32,447 bases of DNA from Variovorax paradoxus (GTDB taxonomy: Bacteria > Pseudomonadota > Gammaproteobacteria > Burkholderiales > Burkholderiaceae_C): the NCBI RefSeq assembly GCF_000834655.1, contig NZ_JXQQ01000024.1:1-32447 (forward strand), given 5' to 3'. Made by a program: the position numbers and the translations under genes. The notes beneath the pieces were generated by a model. It was not told the DNA's origin and did not search any database. It was given only the letters and a program-made list of their open reading frames with translations. Below, piece by piece: positions 17,448 to 24,835 of this stretch (positions within the stretch are counted from its first letter, which is position 1; each line of letters begins with the position of its first letter).

Positions 17448-18251
17448 TCAGACCAGTCGGAACGAGATGGCGCCCATGGGGCCGTAGTCCGCGTGAAAGG
17501 TATCGCCGGGCAGCGCGGTGGTCGGCCGAGTGAACGAGCCGGCCAGAACCACCTCGCCGGCCTCCAGGTGCTCGTCCCACGGCGCGAGCTTGTTCGCAAG
17601 CCACGCCACGCCGGTGGCCGGGTGGTTGAGCACGCCCGCGGCCACGCCCGTTTCCTCGATCACGCCGTTCTTGTAGAGCAGGGCGCTCACCCAGCGAAGG
17701 TCCACCGCATCGGGCTTGACCGGCCGCCCGCCCATCACGATACCGGCGTTGGCTGCGTTGTCGGAGATGGTGTCGAACACCTTGCGCGGCGCCTTGGTGT
17801 GGCGGTCGAACTGCTCGATGCGCGCATCGATGATCTCGATCGCGGGCACCACGTAATCGGTGGCGGCCAGCACATCGAAGATCGTCACGTTCGGGCCCTG
17901 CAGCTTCTTGCCGAGGATGAAGGCCAGCTCCACCTCGATGCGCGGCGCGATGAAGCGCGTGAAGGGAATGTCGCCGCCCTGCTCGAAGAACATGTCGTCC
18001 AGCAGCGTGCCGTAGTCGGGCTCGTCGATCTGGCTGGACTGCTGCATCGCGCGCGAGGTGAGGCCGATCTTGTGGCCCTTGACCGTGCGGCCTTCGGCGA
18101 TCTTGTGCTTGACCCATTCGCGCGAGATGGCGTAGCCGTCCTCGACGGTCATCTCCGGAAAGCGCTTGGAGAAATGCTCGACCTGCACGCGCGACTTCTC
18201 GCTCTCGTGCAGCTCGGCGGCCAGTTGGGCGATGGTGGCTTGGGGCAGCAT
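17448..18251 (-). CDS. hpaH: 2-oxo-hept-4-ene-1,7-dioate hydratase HpaH
   Basis: The hydratase that adds water to 2-oxo-hept-4-ene-1,7-dioate to give the HpaI substrate. At 267 residues it matches E. coli HpaH. It belongs to the MhpD-like branch of the FAH fold: [14 protein letters not shown] near residue 60 and the metal-binding [16 protein letters not shown] near residue 105 are typical. [21 protein letters not shown], directly before it, is characteristic of HpaH. It lies 15 bp after hpaF and is followed closely by hpaI, the usual order of the lower pathway. An AGGAAAGG sequence upstream provides a ribosome binding site. Confidence 0.94.
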   Translation of the reverse strand: MLPQATIAQLAAELHESEKSRVQVEHFSKRFPEMTVEDGYAISREWVKHKIAEGRTVKGHKIGLTSRAMQQSSQIDEPDYGTLLDDMFFEQGGDIPFTRFIAPRIEVELAFILGKKLQGPNVTIFDVLAATDYVVPAIEIIDARIEQFDRHTKAPRKVFDTISDNAANAGIVMGGRPVKPDAVDLRWVSALLYKNGVIEETGVAAGVLNHPATGVAWLANKLAPWDEHLEAGEVVLAGSFTRPTTALPGDTFHADYGPMGAISFRLV

Positions 18252-18266
18252 GGGCGCTCGCCTTTC

Positions 18267-18674
18267 CTAAGACTTGTTGAAGAGGGGGTGCAGGTTGCTG
18301 TGCTTGCCGTCGTACACCTGCCCGGGGCTCTCGTCGATCTGCAGCGTGATGCCGATGTGGCGCTGGTCGAAGATCGGTGCGAAATGCGCGCGCACGTCGG
18401 CCAGCAGTTCGTCGCCGGCCTTCTTCTTCACCGCTTCGGAGCGCCCCGCGGCCATGCGGATGTTGAGGTAGACGAAGGCGTAGTCGGCCTTGCCGTCGGC
18501 CACCGCGTAGTGCGCCGCGGGGTAGGCCAGCACACGCGTGCCGCCGATGGGGAACACGGGCTTGTCCGCCTCGTCGCGTTGCTTGAGCATCGTGTCGGCG
18601 AGCGTGCGGCACAGGGCCGACATGTCGGTCTCGGCTTCGATGTTGGGCGTGTACAGGATCACCAAGTGAGGCAT
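18267..18674 (-). CDS. hpaF: 5-carboxymethyl-2-hydroxymuconate isomerase HpaF
   Basis: A small tautomerase-fold isomerase of 135 residues that converts 5-carboxymethyl-2-hydroxymuconate to its 2-oxo isomer. The N-terminus is MPHLVILYTPNIEAETDM, so Pro2 becomes the catalytic N-terminal proline after removal of Met, as in E. coli CHMI. The later segments YAFVYLNIRMAAGRSEAVKKKAGDEL and HFAPIFDQRHIGITLQIDE also match the family. It is 18 bp after hpaD and 15 bp before hpaH. This gene strongly marks the cluster as a homoprotocatechuate pathway rather than a protocatechuate 4,5-cleavage pathway. Confidence 0.92.
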   Translation of the reverse strand: MPHLVILYTPNIEAETDMSALCRTLADTMLKQRDEADKPVFPIGGTRVLAYPAAHYAVADGKADYAFVYLNIRMAAGRSEAVKKKAGDELLADVRAHFAPIFDQRHIGITLQIDESPGQVYDGKHSNLHPLFNKS

Positions 18675-18692
18675 GCGTGTTCTTTCTTTCGT

Positions 18693-19520
18693 TCAGGCCA
18701 CCGACATGACGGCGGCCGTGCAGGTCACCGCGAAGATCGGGATGGCCTTCATGTGGAAGATCTCGCCCTTGCCGCGCGCGGCCGCGGCCACGCTGAGGAA
18801 GGTGCGGATCTCGAAGCCGCCCTGGCCCGCTTCGCGGTAGGTGGCTTCGTCGTTGTAGTCGTCCTGCGAGAGCAGTGCCTCGCGGTCGTTGGCGCACCAG
18901 CGGCGCATGAACTCGGCGTCCCACTCGGCATTCACCTTGCCCGAATCGGGCGTGGCCGGCCAGTGCGAGATGCCGCCCGTTCCCACCAGCGCGATGCGCT
19001 CGGGCGCCTTGTCGCAGGCGCGGCGCAGGGCTTCGCCGAAAGCCCATGCGCGGTGCAGCGGCGTGAGCGGCGGGCCCTGGCAGTTGATGTTCACTGGGAT
19101 GACCTTGGTGTCGAAGCCGGGCGTGAGGAAGTGCAGCGGCACCATGATGCCGTGGTCGAACTTCCATTCTTCCGCGTAGGCCACGTCCACCGTCTGCATC
19201 ACCTCGCGGATCAGGCGCTGCGAGAGGGCCGCGTCGCCGGGCACCTTCGTCTTCTCGATGCCGAGCCACTTAGGGTCTTCGATCGGGCCTTCGTAGCTGT
19301 CGGCCATGCCGATGGCGTAGGCCGGCATGTTGTTCATGAAGAAGTTGGCGAAGTGCTCGGCGGCGATGACGATCACCGCATCGGGCTTCGTCGCGCGCAT
19401 CGCCTCGCCGAAACGGTGGAACTGCGCGTGGAATTCGTCCTTCACCGCCGGGTCGGCCAGGTGCGCGCGGCCGGTGATGCCGGGGGCGTGGCTGCACACG
19501 CCTGCGAATACGAGACTCAT
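18693..19520 (-). CDS. hpaD: LigB-type extradiol dioxygenase, probable homoprotocatechuate 2,3-dioxygenase HpaD
   Basis: A class III extradiol ring-cleavage dioxygenase of 275 residues. The 2-His-1-Glu iron ligands appear to be His11 (GVCSHAPG), His56 (IAAEHFANFF) and Glu237 (GQGGFEIRTF). His186 in GTGGISHWP is the likely acid-base catalyst. The ATG at 19520 gives the family N-terminus; a longer frame starting at 19583 would translate the palindromic repeat and is rejected. By position it should cleave 3,4-dihydroxyphenylacetate to 5-carboxymethyl-2-hydroxymuconic semialdehyde, the substrate of HpaE. Its sequence looks closer to LigB/MhpB-like proteins than to E. coli HpaD as I recall it, and a LigA-like partner precedes it, so another catechol substrate is possible. 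Confidence 0.82.
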   Translation of the reverse strand: MSLVFAGVCSHAPGITGRAHLADPAVKDEFHAQFHRFGEAMRATKPDAVIVIAAEHFANFFMNNMPAYAIGMADSYEGPIEDPKWLGIEKTKVPGDAALSQRLIREVMQTVDVAYAEEWKFDHGIMVPLHFLTPGFDTKVIPVNINCQGPPLTPLHRAWAFGEALRRACDKAPERIALVGTGGISHWPATPDSGKVNAEWDAEFMRRWCANDREALLSQDDYNDEATYREAGQGGFEIRTFLSVAAAARGKGEIFHMKAIPIFAVTCTAAVMSVA

Positions 19521-19540
19521 CTCGATGCCCGCCTGGCCGC

Positions 19541-19602
19541 CCGAAGGGCATCGAGCGCCCCCTCGGGGGGCAGCGAACCACACGAAGTGGGGAGCGTGGG
19601 GG
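19541..19602. repeat. C-rich palindromic intergenic repeat, copy 2, inside the hpa operon
   Basis: The 85-bp gap between the LigA-like gene and hpaD is filled by a repeat related to the one after amt. Read on the transcribed (minus) strand it starts with five C residues, contains the ACTTCGTG core within a CCAC/GTGG stem-loop, then a perfect GCCCCC-CGA-GGGGGC hairpin and a smaller GCCC/GGGC hairpin. The transcript would therefore carry strong secondary structure just before the hpaD ribosome binding site. The rest of the operon has gaps of 46 bp or less, so this looks like a later insertion or a functional spacer. Confidence 0.65.
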
Positions 19603-19605
19603 TTT

Positions 19606-19941
19606 TCATATGCCTGCCACCTTTTCGTTTGTGCCCGTTGTCATGGCGTAGATGCCTGCGCGAACCGGGCCGTACTTGCGCACGCCTTCGCGCATCGCTT
19701 CGAGATAGTCGGCCCATGCGATGCCGAGCAATGGCGCGAAGTGCATCAGCAGCTGGCCGTTGCAGCCGAGGACATAGAGCTTGCCGATGTCGCCGGTGTC
19801 GATGGCCGCGCGCTCCTCGTCGTCGAGGTCGTAGCCGGCGAGCAGCGCGGCACGCACCTCGCCGCCTTCCGCGTACCGGCGCTGCACTTCGGCTTCGCGG
19901 TTCAGCGCGAAGAGGAATTTCTGCATCGCATAGAGGCTCAT
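19606..19941 (-). CDS. LigA-like small subunit of an extradiol dioxygenase
   Basis: A 111-residue all-helical protein of the LigA family, the alpha subunit that caps the active site of LigAB-type dioxygenases such as protocatechuate 4,5-dioxygenase. The recognisable parts are MQKFLFALNREAEVQRRYAEGG near the start and the central NGQLLMHFAPLLGIAWADYLEAM. The ATG at 19941 lies three bases after the stop of the preceding Bug gene, so translation is probably coupled. The LigB-type catalytic gene follows after 85 bp. E. coli HpaD works without such a subunit, so its presence in an hpa operon is noteworthy. Assignment as a HpaD partner is inferred from context. Confidence 0.82.
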   Translation of the reverse strand: MSLYAMQKFLFALNREAEVQRRYAEGGEVRAALLAGYDLDDEERAAIDTGDIGKLYVLGCNGQLLMHFAPLLGIAWADYLEAMREGVRKYGPVRAGIYAMTTGTNEKVAGI

Positions 19942-19944
19942 CGT

Positions 19945-20928
19945 TCAGCCCTCGATCTGGATGTTGGCCTTGCGGATCACATCGCCGTACTTTGCGATCT
20001 CGCTCTGGATGAACGCCGCGAAGCGCTCGGGCGTGCCCGACAGCGACGCGATGCCGCCCTTGCGGAAGGCTTCCGTCACGGCAGGGCCCGCGAGCGCGCG
20101 GTTCACCTCTTCGTTCATGCGCAGCACGATGGCATCGGGCGTGCCGGCGGGCGCCAGCAGGCCGTTCCACGAATTGGACTCGATGGGCACGCCCTGTTCG
20201 GCCAGTGTGGGTATGGCGGGCGCGTACTGCGAGCGCTGCGCGGTCGCCATGCCGAGAGCGACCAACTTGCCGCTCTGGATGTGGCCGCGGAACTCGGGCC
20301 AGTTGCCGAACATCATCGTCACCTGGCCGCCGAGCAGGTCGGTGAGGGCGGGGCCCTGGCCCTTGTAGGGCACGTGCACGATGTCCAGGCCCATCTGCAG
20401 CTTGAGCATTTCGCCCGACAGGTGCGCCGAGGTGCCGTTGCCGAAGGAGGCGAAGCTCAGCGTCCCGGGCCTGGCCTTGGCCTGGTTGCGCAGGTCGGCC
20501 AGCGTCTTCAAGCCACTGGCCGGATGCGTGGCGAGCACGTGCTCCGACATGCCCATCAGCGCGACCGGGCGCAGGTCTTTCTGCGTGTCGTAGGGGAGCT
20601 TGCGCACCAGCGTCTGGTTGGCGGTGAAGCTGTTGGCCACGCAGACGAAGCTGTAGCCGTCGGGCGCCGACTTGGCGACCGCATCGACGCCGATCACCGT
20701 GCCCGCGCCGGGCTTGTTCTCGACGATCACGGCCTGCTCCAGTGTCTTGCCGAGTTCCACGGCCACGAGCCGCGCGACGAAGTCGGTGGTGCCGCCGGGC
20801 GTGAAGGGCACGACGATGCGCACCGGCTTGTTGGGCCAGTCGCCGCGCGCATGCGCGAAGCGGGCCATCGACGGCAGCGCCGCCAATGCTGCGGCGCCTT
20901 GCAGCAGCGCGCGGCGGGATGCGTTCAC
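19945..20928 (-). CDS. Bug-family (TctC-type) periplasmic binding protein 2
   Basis: A 327-residue tripartite-tricarboxylate receptor. The start is a GTG at 20928 that overlaps the hpaE stop as GTGA; no in-frame ATG precedes the signal peptide. That peptide has a twin-arginine start (VNASRRALLQGAAALAALPS) and cleavage near FAHA. The mature protein shows the family segments VRIVVPFTPGGTTDFVARLVA, VIVENKPGAGTVIG and RKLPYDTQKDLRPVALMG. Placement between hpaE and the ring-cleavage genes suggests binding of an aromatic acid entering this pathway. No cognate membrane subunits are visible. Confidence 0.92.
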   Translation of the reverse strand: MNASRRALLQGAAALAALPSMARFAHARGDWPNKPVRIVVPFTPGGTTDFVARLVAVELGKTLEQAVIVENKPGAGTVIGVDAVAKSAPDGYSFVCVANSFTANQTLVRKLPYDTQKDLRPVALMGMSEHVLATHPASGLKTLADLRNQAKARPGTLSFASFGNGTSAHLSGEMLKLQMGLDIVHVPYKGQGPALTDLLGGQVTMMFGNWPEFRGHIQSGKLVALGMATAQRSQYAPAIPTLAEQGVPIESNSWNGLLAPAGTPDAIVLRMNEEVNRALAGPAVTEAFRKGGIASLSGTPERFAAFIQSEIAKYGDVIRKANIQIEG

Positions 20929-22391
20929 GCCACGCCCCAGTGCGGAATGTGGTGCGAGCCCAGCGACACCGCCACGTTCTTCGGCTCGCAGAACACTTCG
21001 TAGCTCCAGGTGCCGCCTTCGCGGCCGGTGCCCGAGGCCTTGGTGCCGCCGAAGGGCTGGCGCAGGTCCCGCACGTTCTGGCTGTTGACGAAGCACATGC
21101 CGGCCTCCACGGCGGCGGCCACGCGGTGGGCCTTGCCGATGTTCTCCGTCCACACGTAGCTCGACAGGCCGTACTGGATGTCGTTGGCCAGACGGATCGA
21201 GTCGGCCTCGTCCCTGAACGGGATCAAGCACGCGACCGGGCCGAAGATCTCGTCCTGCGCGATCTTCATGCGGTTGTCGACATCGGCGAAGACGGTCGGC
21301 ACGACGTAGTTGCCCTTCTTCACGCGGTCAGGCAAGTTGCTCGGACCTTCGAGTCCGCCGCACAGCAGCGTCGCGCCTTCCTTCGGCCCGAGCTCGATGT
21401 AGCTGCGCACCTTGGCCAGGTGGGCCTGCGAAATCATGGGGCCGACGATGGTCTTCTCGTCGAGCGGATCGCCCACCGTGATGCGCCTGGCGCGCTCGGC
21501 GAACTTCGCAGCAAAGTCCGCATAGATCGACTGCTGCACCAGAATGCGCGAGCCCGCGGTGCAGCGCTCGCCGTTGTTGCTGAAGATCATGAACACCGCG
21601 GCGTCCAGCGCACGGTCGAGGTCGGCATCGTCGAAGATCACGAACGGGCTCTTGCCGCCGAGTTCCATGCTGAACTTCTTGAGGCCCGCGCTCTTCACGA
21701 TGCGGTTGCCCGTGGCGGTGGAGCCGGTGAACGAGATCGCGCGCACGTCGGGGTGCGCCACCAGCGGCTCGCCGGCTTCCTTGCCGTAGCCGTGCACGAG
21801 GTTCAGCACGCCGGGCGGAATGCCGGCTTCGAGCGCCAGTTCACCCAGGCGCGCGGCGGTGAGCGGCGAGAGCTCGCTCATCTTCAGCACGGCCGTGTTG
21901 CCGAAGGCCAGGCATGGCGCGACCTTCCAGGTAGCCGTCATGAAGGGCACGTTCCACGGGCTGATGAGCGCGCACACGCCCACCGGGTGGAACAGCGTGT
22001 AGTTCAGGTGCGTAGGCGTGGGGTAGGTGTGGCCGTCCACGCGCGTGCACATCTCGGCGAAGTAATAGAAGTTGTCGGCTGCACGCGGCACCAGCTGCTT
22101 GCCCGTTTGCGCGATGACCTGGCCGCAGTCGTTGGTCTCGGTCTGCGCGATCTCGGGCACGTTTGCGGCGATCAGGTCGCCGAGCTTGCGGATGAGCTTC
22201 GCGCGTTCGGGCGCGGGCATGCCGGCCCACTTCGGAAAGGCTTCCTTGGCCGCGGCGACGGCCGCATTCACCTCGGCTTCGCCGCCCGAGGCGACCTCGG
22301 CCAGCACCTCCTGCGTGGCGGGGTTGACGGTTTCGAAGTAGTCCTTGCCCGTGACGGACTTGCCGCCGATGAGGTGGTTGATCTGTTGCAT
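20925..22391 (-). CDS. hpaE: 5-carboxymethyl-2-hydroxymuconic semialdehyde dehydrogenase HpaE
   Basis: An NAD-dependent aldehyde dehydrogenase of 488 residues, the length of E. coli HpaE. It oxidises the ring-cleavage product 5-carboxymethyl-2-hydroxymuconic semialdehyde to the dicarboxylate. The catalytic Cys277 lies in NNGERCTAGSRIL and the general base Glu243 in MELGGKSPFVIFDDADLD. The ATG at 22391 (MQQINHLIGGKSVTG) is the family start; the open frame upstream overlaps the Bug 3 gene. It is 14 bp after that gene and shares four bases (GTGA) with the next Bug gene. Other semialdehyde dehydrogenases are similar, but the surrounding hpa genes settle the assignment. Confidence 0.94.
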   Translation of the reverse strand: MQQINHLIGGKSVTGKDYFETVNPATQEVLAEVASGGEAEVNAAVAAAKEAFPKWAGMPAPERAKLIRKLGDLIAANVPEIAQTETNDCGQVIAQTGKQLVPRAADNFYYFAEMCTRVDGHTYPTPTHLNYTLFHPVGVCALISPWNVPFMTATWKVAPCLAFGNTAVLKMSELSPLTAARLGELALEAGIPPGVLNLVHGYGKEAGEPLVAHPDVRAISFTGSTATGNRIVKSAGLKKFSMELGGKSPFVIFDDADLDRALDAAVFMIFSNNGERCTAGSRILVQQSIYADFAAKFAERARRITVGDPLDEKTIVGPMISQAHLAKVRSYIELGPKEGATLLCGGLEGPSNLPDRVKKGNYVVPTVFADVDNRMKIAQDEIFGPVACLIPFRDEADSIRLANDIQYGLSSYVWTENIGKAHRVAAAVEAGMCFVNSQNVRDLRQPFGGTKASGTGREGGTWSYEVFCEPKNVAVSLGSHHIPHWGVA

Positions 22392-22405
22392 GGAGGGTGT
22401 CCGGT

Positions 22406-23386
22406 TCAATCGAGTTTGATGTCGCGCGCCTTGATCAAGGCATGCCATTTCTTGCGCTCCGCATCGGTGTAGTGCGTCATTTCGGTGGCGTCGGCGGGAC
22501 GTGCTTCCCAGCCCGCGTCGTAGAGCTTCTGCTTCACGCCGGCGTCGCCCATGGCCTTCTGCAGTTCGGTGCCGAGCCTGGCCTGCACCTCCTTCGGCGT
22601 GGCCGCGGGCGCGACCAGCCCTTGCCAGGTGTAGGCCTCGACGTTGGCATAGCCCAGCTCTTTGGCGGTGGGTACGTTGGGCAGTTGAGGAATGCGCTCG
22701 GCCGACATCGCCAGCAGCGGAATCACCTTGCCCGCCTTCACCGCGCTGACGCCGCTGGGCAGGTCGAGCATCATCAGCGGCACCTGTCCGCCCATCAAGT
22801 CCTGCAATGCGGGCGCGCCGCCCTTGTAGGGCACGTGCAGCATCGAGACGCCGGCCTCGCGCTGGAACAGTTCCATCGCCAGGTGATGCGGGCTGCCGGT
22901 GCCGGGCGTCGCGATGCTGAACTTGCCGGGCGATGCCTTCAGCGCCGCGATGAGCGCCTTCGCATCGGCCACGCCGGCACTGGGCGCGGCGGTGATGACG
23001 AGCGGCGAGCGCCCCATCATGCCGACGAGTGCGAAGTCTTTTTCGGCGTCGTAGGGCAGCTTCTTGTAGAGCGCGGGGTTGTAGACCAGCACGCCGTTGT
23101 CGGCCGAGAACACGGTGTAGCCATCGCCCGGCGAACGTGCGACGTTTTCCGACGCGATGATCGCGCCCGCGCCCGGCTTGTTGTCGACCAGCACCGGCTG
23201 TCCCAGCTGCTGCGAGACCTGCGCGCCCACCGTGCGCGCAAGAAAGTCCGTGCCGCCGCCGGCCGGGTAGCCCACCACCCAGCGCACGGGTTTGGCGGGA
23301 TAGGCCGCTGTCTGCGCCGGTGCATCGAGCGCGAGCATCGAGGCGGTCAGTGCCACGAGGGCGAGCGTTTTTCTTCTGGTGTTCAT
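22406..23386 (-). CDS. Bug-family (TctC-type) periplasmic binding protein 3
   Basis: A 326-residue receptor of the tripartite tricarboxylate family with a Sec-type signal peptide (MNTRRKTLALVALTASMLALDAPAQ). Family segments include VRWVVGYPAGGGTDFLARTVG, VLVDNKPGAGAIIASENVAR and ALYKKLPYDAEKDFALVGMMG. It lies between hpaG2 (46 bp) and hpaE (14 bp) and is therefore embedded in the pathway operon, which suggests a ligand such as 4-hydroxyphenylacetate, homoprotocatechuate or a related acid. Its sequence clearly differs from the other two Bug proteins, so they are not recent duplicates. Confidence 0.92.
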   Translation of the reverse strand: MNTRRKTLALVALTASMLALDAPAQTAAYPAKPVRWVVGYPAGGGTDFLARTVGAQVSQQLGQPVLVDNKPGAGAIIASENVARSPGDGYTVFSADNGVLVYNPALYKKLPYDAEKDFALVGMMGRSPLVITAAPSAGVADAKALIAALKASPGKFSIATPGTGSPHHLAMELFQREAGVSMLHVPYKGGAPALQDLMGGQVPLMMLDLPSGVSAVKAGKVIPLLAMSAERIPQLPNVPTAKELGYANVEAYTWQGLVAPAATPKEVQARLGTELQKAMGDAGVKQKLYDAGWEARPADATEMTHYTDAERKKWHALIKARDIKLD

Positions 23387-23432
23387 TGCGTTTGTCTCCG
23401 CTGGTTTTATGTGTGTGTGACAGGAAAAAATG

Positions 23433-24203
23433 TCAGGCCGCGTCGATGGTGTTGACCAGCGCGCCGATGTGCTCGATCTCGGTGACGACGACGTCGCCCG
23501 GCTTGCAATCGACCACGCCGTCGGGCGTGCCGGTGAGGATCAGGTCGCCCGGCGAGAGCGTCATGAAGCGGCTGAAGTATTCGATGAGGAAGGGCGCATC
23601 GAAGATCATGTCGCGCGTGTTGCCCTGCTGCGTGACGGTGCCGTTGACGGTGGTGCGCAATGCAAGTGCCATCGAGTCGGGAACATCTGCTGCATCGACG
23701 AACCAGGGCCCGAGCGGCGTGCAGGTGTCGCGGTTCTTCACGCGCAGGTTCGGGCGGTACCAGTTCTCCAGGTAGTCGCGGATCGCGTAGTCGTTGGCCA
23801 CCGTGTAGCCGCCGATGAAGTCGAAGGCGTCGTCGCGCTTCACGTGGCGCGCGGTCTTGCCCACGACGATCGCGAGCTCGCATTCGTAGTGCATGAACTG
23901 CACGCCGGCCGGGCGGTGCGTGAACTGGCGATGGCCGATCAGCGTGCTCTGGCCCTTGACGAAAACCAGCGGCTCTTCGGGCGCCTTGAATTCGAGTTCC
24001 TTGGCGTGGTCGGCGTAGTTGAGGCCGAGCGCGAGGATGGTGCGCGGGCGCACCGTGGGTGCGAGCGGAGGAAGCCAGGTGAGTTGCGCCTGCGGCACGA
24101 TGCGGCCGTCGTCGAGCCGCACGGCGGCGTCGGGCTGGCCGTTGAATTCGTGCGCGGTGCCGGTGTGTTCGCGACCTTCGTGGATGACGCGTGCGTGCTT
24201 CAT
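23433..24203 (-). CDS. hpaG2: HpaG2, FAH-family isomerase/decarboxylase subunit
   Basis: A fumarylacetoacetate-hydrolase-fold protein of 256 residues corresponding to one half of the bifunctional E. coli HpaG (HpcE), which decarboxylates 5-oxo-pent-3-ene-1,2,5-tricarboxylate and isomerises the product. The metal-binding pair is in HYECELAIVVGKTARHV, and ALGLNYADHAKELEFK is the conserved segment upstream. The ending LILTGTPDGVVDCKPGDVVVTEIEHIG is typical of the family. The ATG at 24203 overlaps the hpaG1 stop by four bases (ATGA), so the two halves are made together. Which half carries which step cannot be decided from the sequence alone. Confidence 0.92.
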   Translation of the reverse strand: MKHARVIHEGREHTGTAHEFNGQPDAAVRLDDGRIVPQAQLTWLPPLAPTVRPRTILALGLNYADHAKELEFKAPEEPLVFVKGQSTLIGHRQFTHRPAGVQFMHYECELAIVVGKTARHVKRDDAFDFIGGYTVANDYAIRDYLENWYRPNLRVKNRDTCTPLGPWFVDAADVPDSMALALRTTVNGTVTQQGNTRDMIFDAPFLIEYFSRFMTLSPGDLILTGTPDGVVDCKPGDVVVTEIEHIGALVNTIDAA

Positions 24204-24835
24204 GCGGCGGTCTCCTGCACCAGCGTGTTGGCGAGTGTTTCGAAGCCCGGCGAGGAGATCTCGATGCGGTCGCCGGCGCGTGCGAGCGGACGGCCCGCGT
24301 CGCAACCCAGCATCAGCACGTCGCCGTGGGCGAGCGTCATGAACTCGCCGACATCGGCGAGCAGTTGCCGCGCCGGACGCACGAGCTGGGAGAAGTCGAT
24401 CGACTGCTTCAGCTCGCCGTTGATGCGCACCTCGATGCGGAAGCTCGCGGGGTCGGCCACCTCCTGCGCATCGCGCAGCGCAGGGCCGATGCCCAGGAAG
24501 CCGTCGAGGCACTTGAACTTCACCGGCGGGCGGAAGAAGCTCGCATGCGGGATCGACAGGTCGTTCATCAGCACGAAGCCTTCGACGTCGCCCTCTGCAC
24601 CGATCACCATGCCGACGCTCGCGCCGATTTCCACTTCGGGCACCGACGAAGGCACGGCGATCGCGCTGCCGTGCGGGCTCCATGTGTTGGCGGTCTTCAC
24701 GTAGAGCACCGGCGCCTTGGGTGGCGCCTTGTAGGGCGGTGCCGTCATCTGCGGCGCGAGCGCCTCGACCTCGGCGCGGAAGTTCAGCAGCGTGCCGTAC
24801 ACGGTGCCGGCCGGAAGGAAATGCGCGGTGCTCAT
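24200..24835 (-). CDS. hpaG1: HpaG1, FAH-family isomerase/decarboxylase subunit
   Basis: A 211-residue FAH-fold protein forming the other half of the HpaG function. Recognisable parts are YVKTANTWSPHGSAI, EVEIGASVGMVIGAEGDVEG and VLMNDLSIPHASFFRPPVKFK. The ExE metal motif seen in HpaG2 is replaced by an EVEIGAS arrangement, which as I recall is usual for HpaG1. The start at 24835 overlaps the hpaR stop by four bases and the end overlaps hpaG2 by four, giving hpaR-hpaG1-hpaG2 as a coupled unit. In E. coli the two domains are fused in one polypeptide; split genes are common in Burkholderiales. Confidence 0.9.
   Translation of the reverse strand: MSTAHFLPAGTVYGTLLNFRAEVEALAPQMTAPPYKAPPKAPVLYVKTANTWSPHGSAIAVPSSVPEVEIGASVGMVIGAEGDVEGFVLMNDLSIPHASFFRPPVKFKCLDGFLGIGPALRDAQEVADPASFRIEVRINGELKQSIDFSQLVRPARQLLADVGEFMTLAHGDVLMLGCDAGRPLARAGDRIEISSPGFETLANTLVQETAA

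Noticed and set aside
19521..19583. A longer start for the ring-cleavage dioxygenase at 19583
   Set aside because: The added 21 residues would be translated from the palindromic repeat, and LigB-type proteins begin at the MSLVFAGVCSHAPG start.
16461..20012. A 1183-codon open frame on the plus strand
   Set aside because: It is antisense to hpaI, hpaH, hpaF, hpaD and their neighbours and is rich in Arg, Gly, His and Val with no recognisable domain. High GC content leaves opposite-strand frames open by chance.
23417..23436. A TGACA/TGTCA inverted repeat at the hpaG2 end as an operator or terminator
   Set aside because: The arms are only five bases, one overlaps the stop codon, and the site lies inside an operon; chance is a sufficient explanation.
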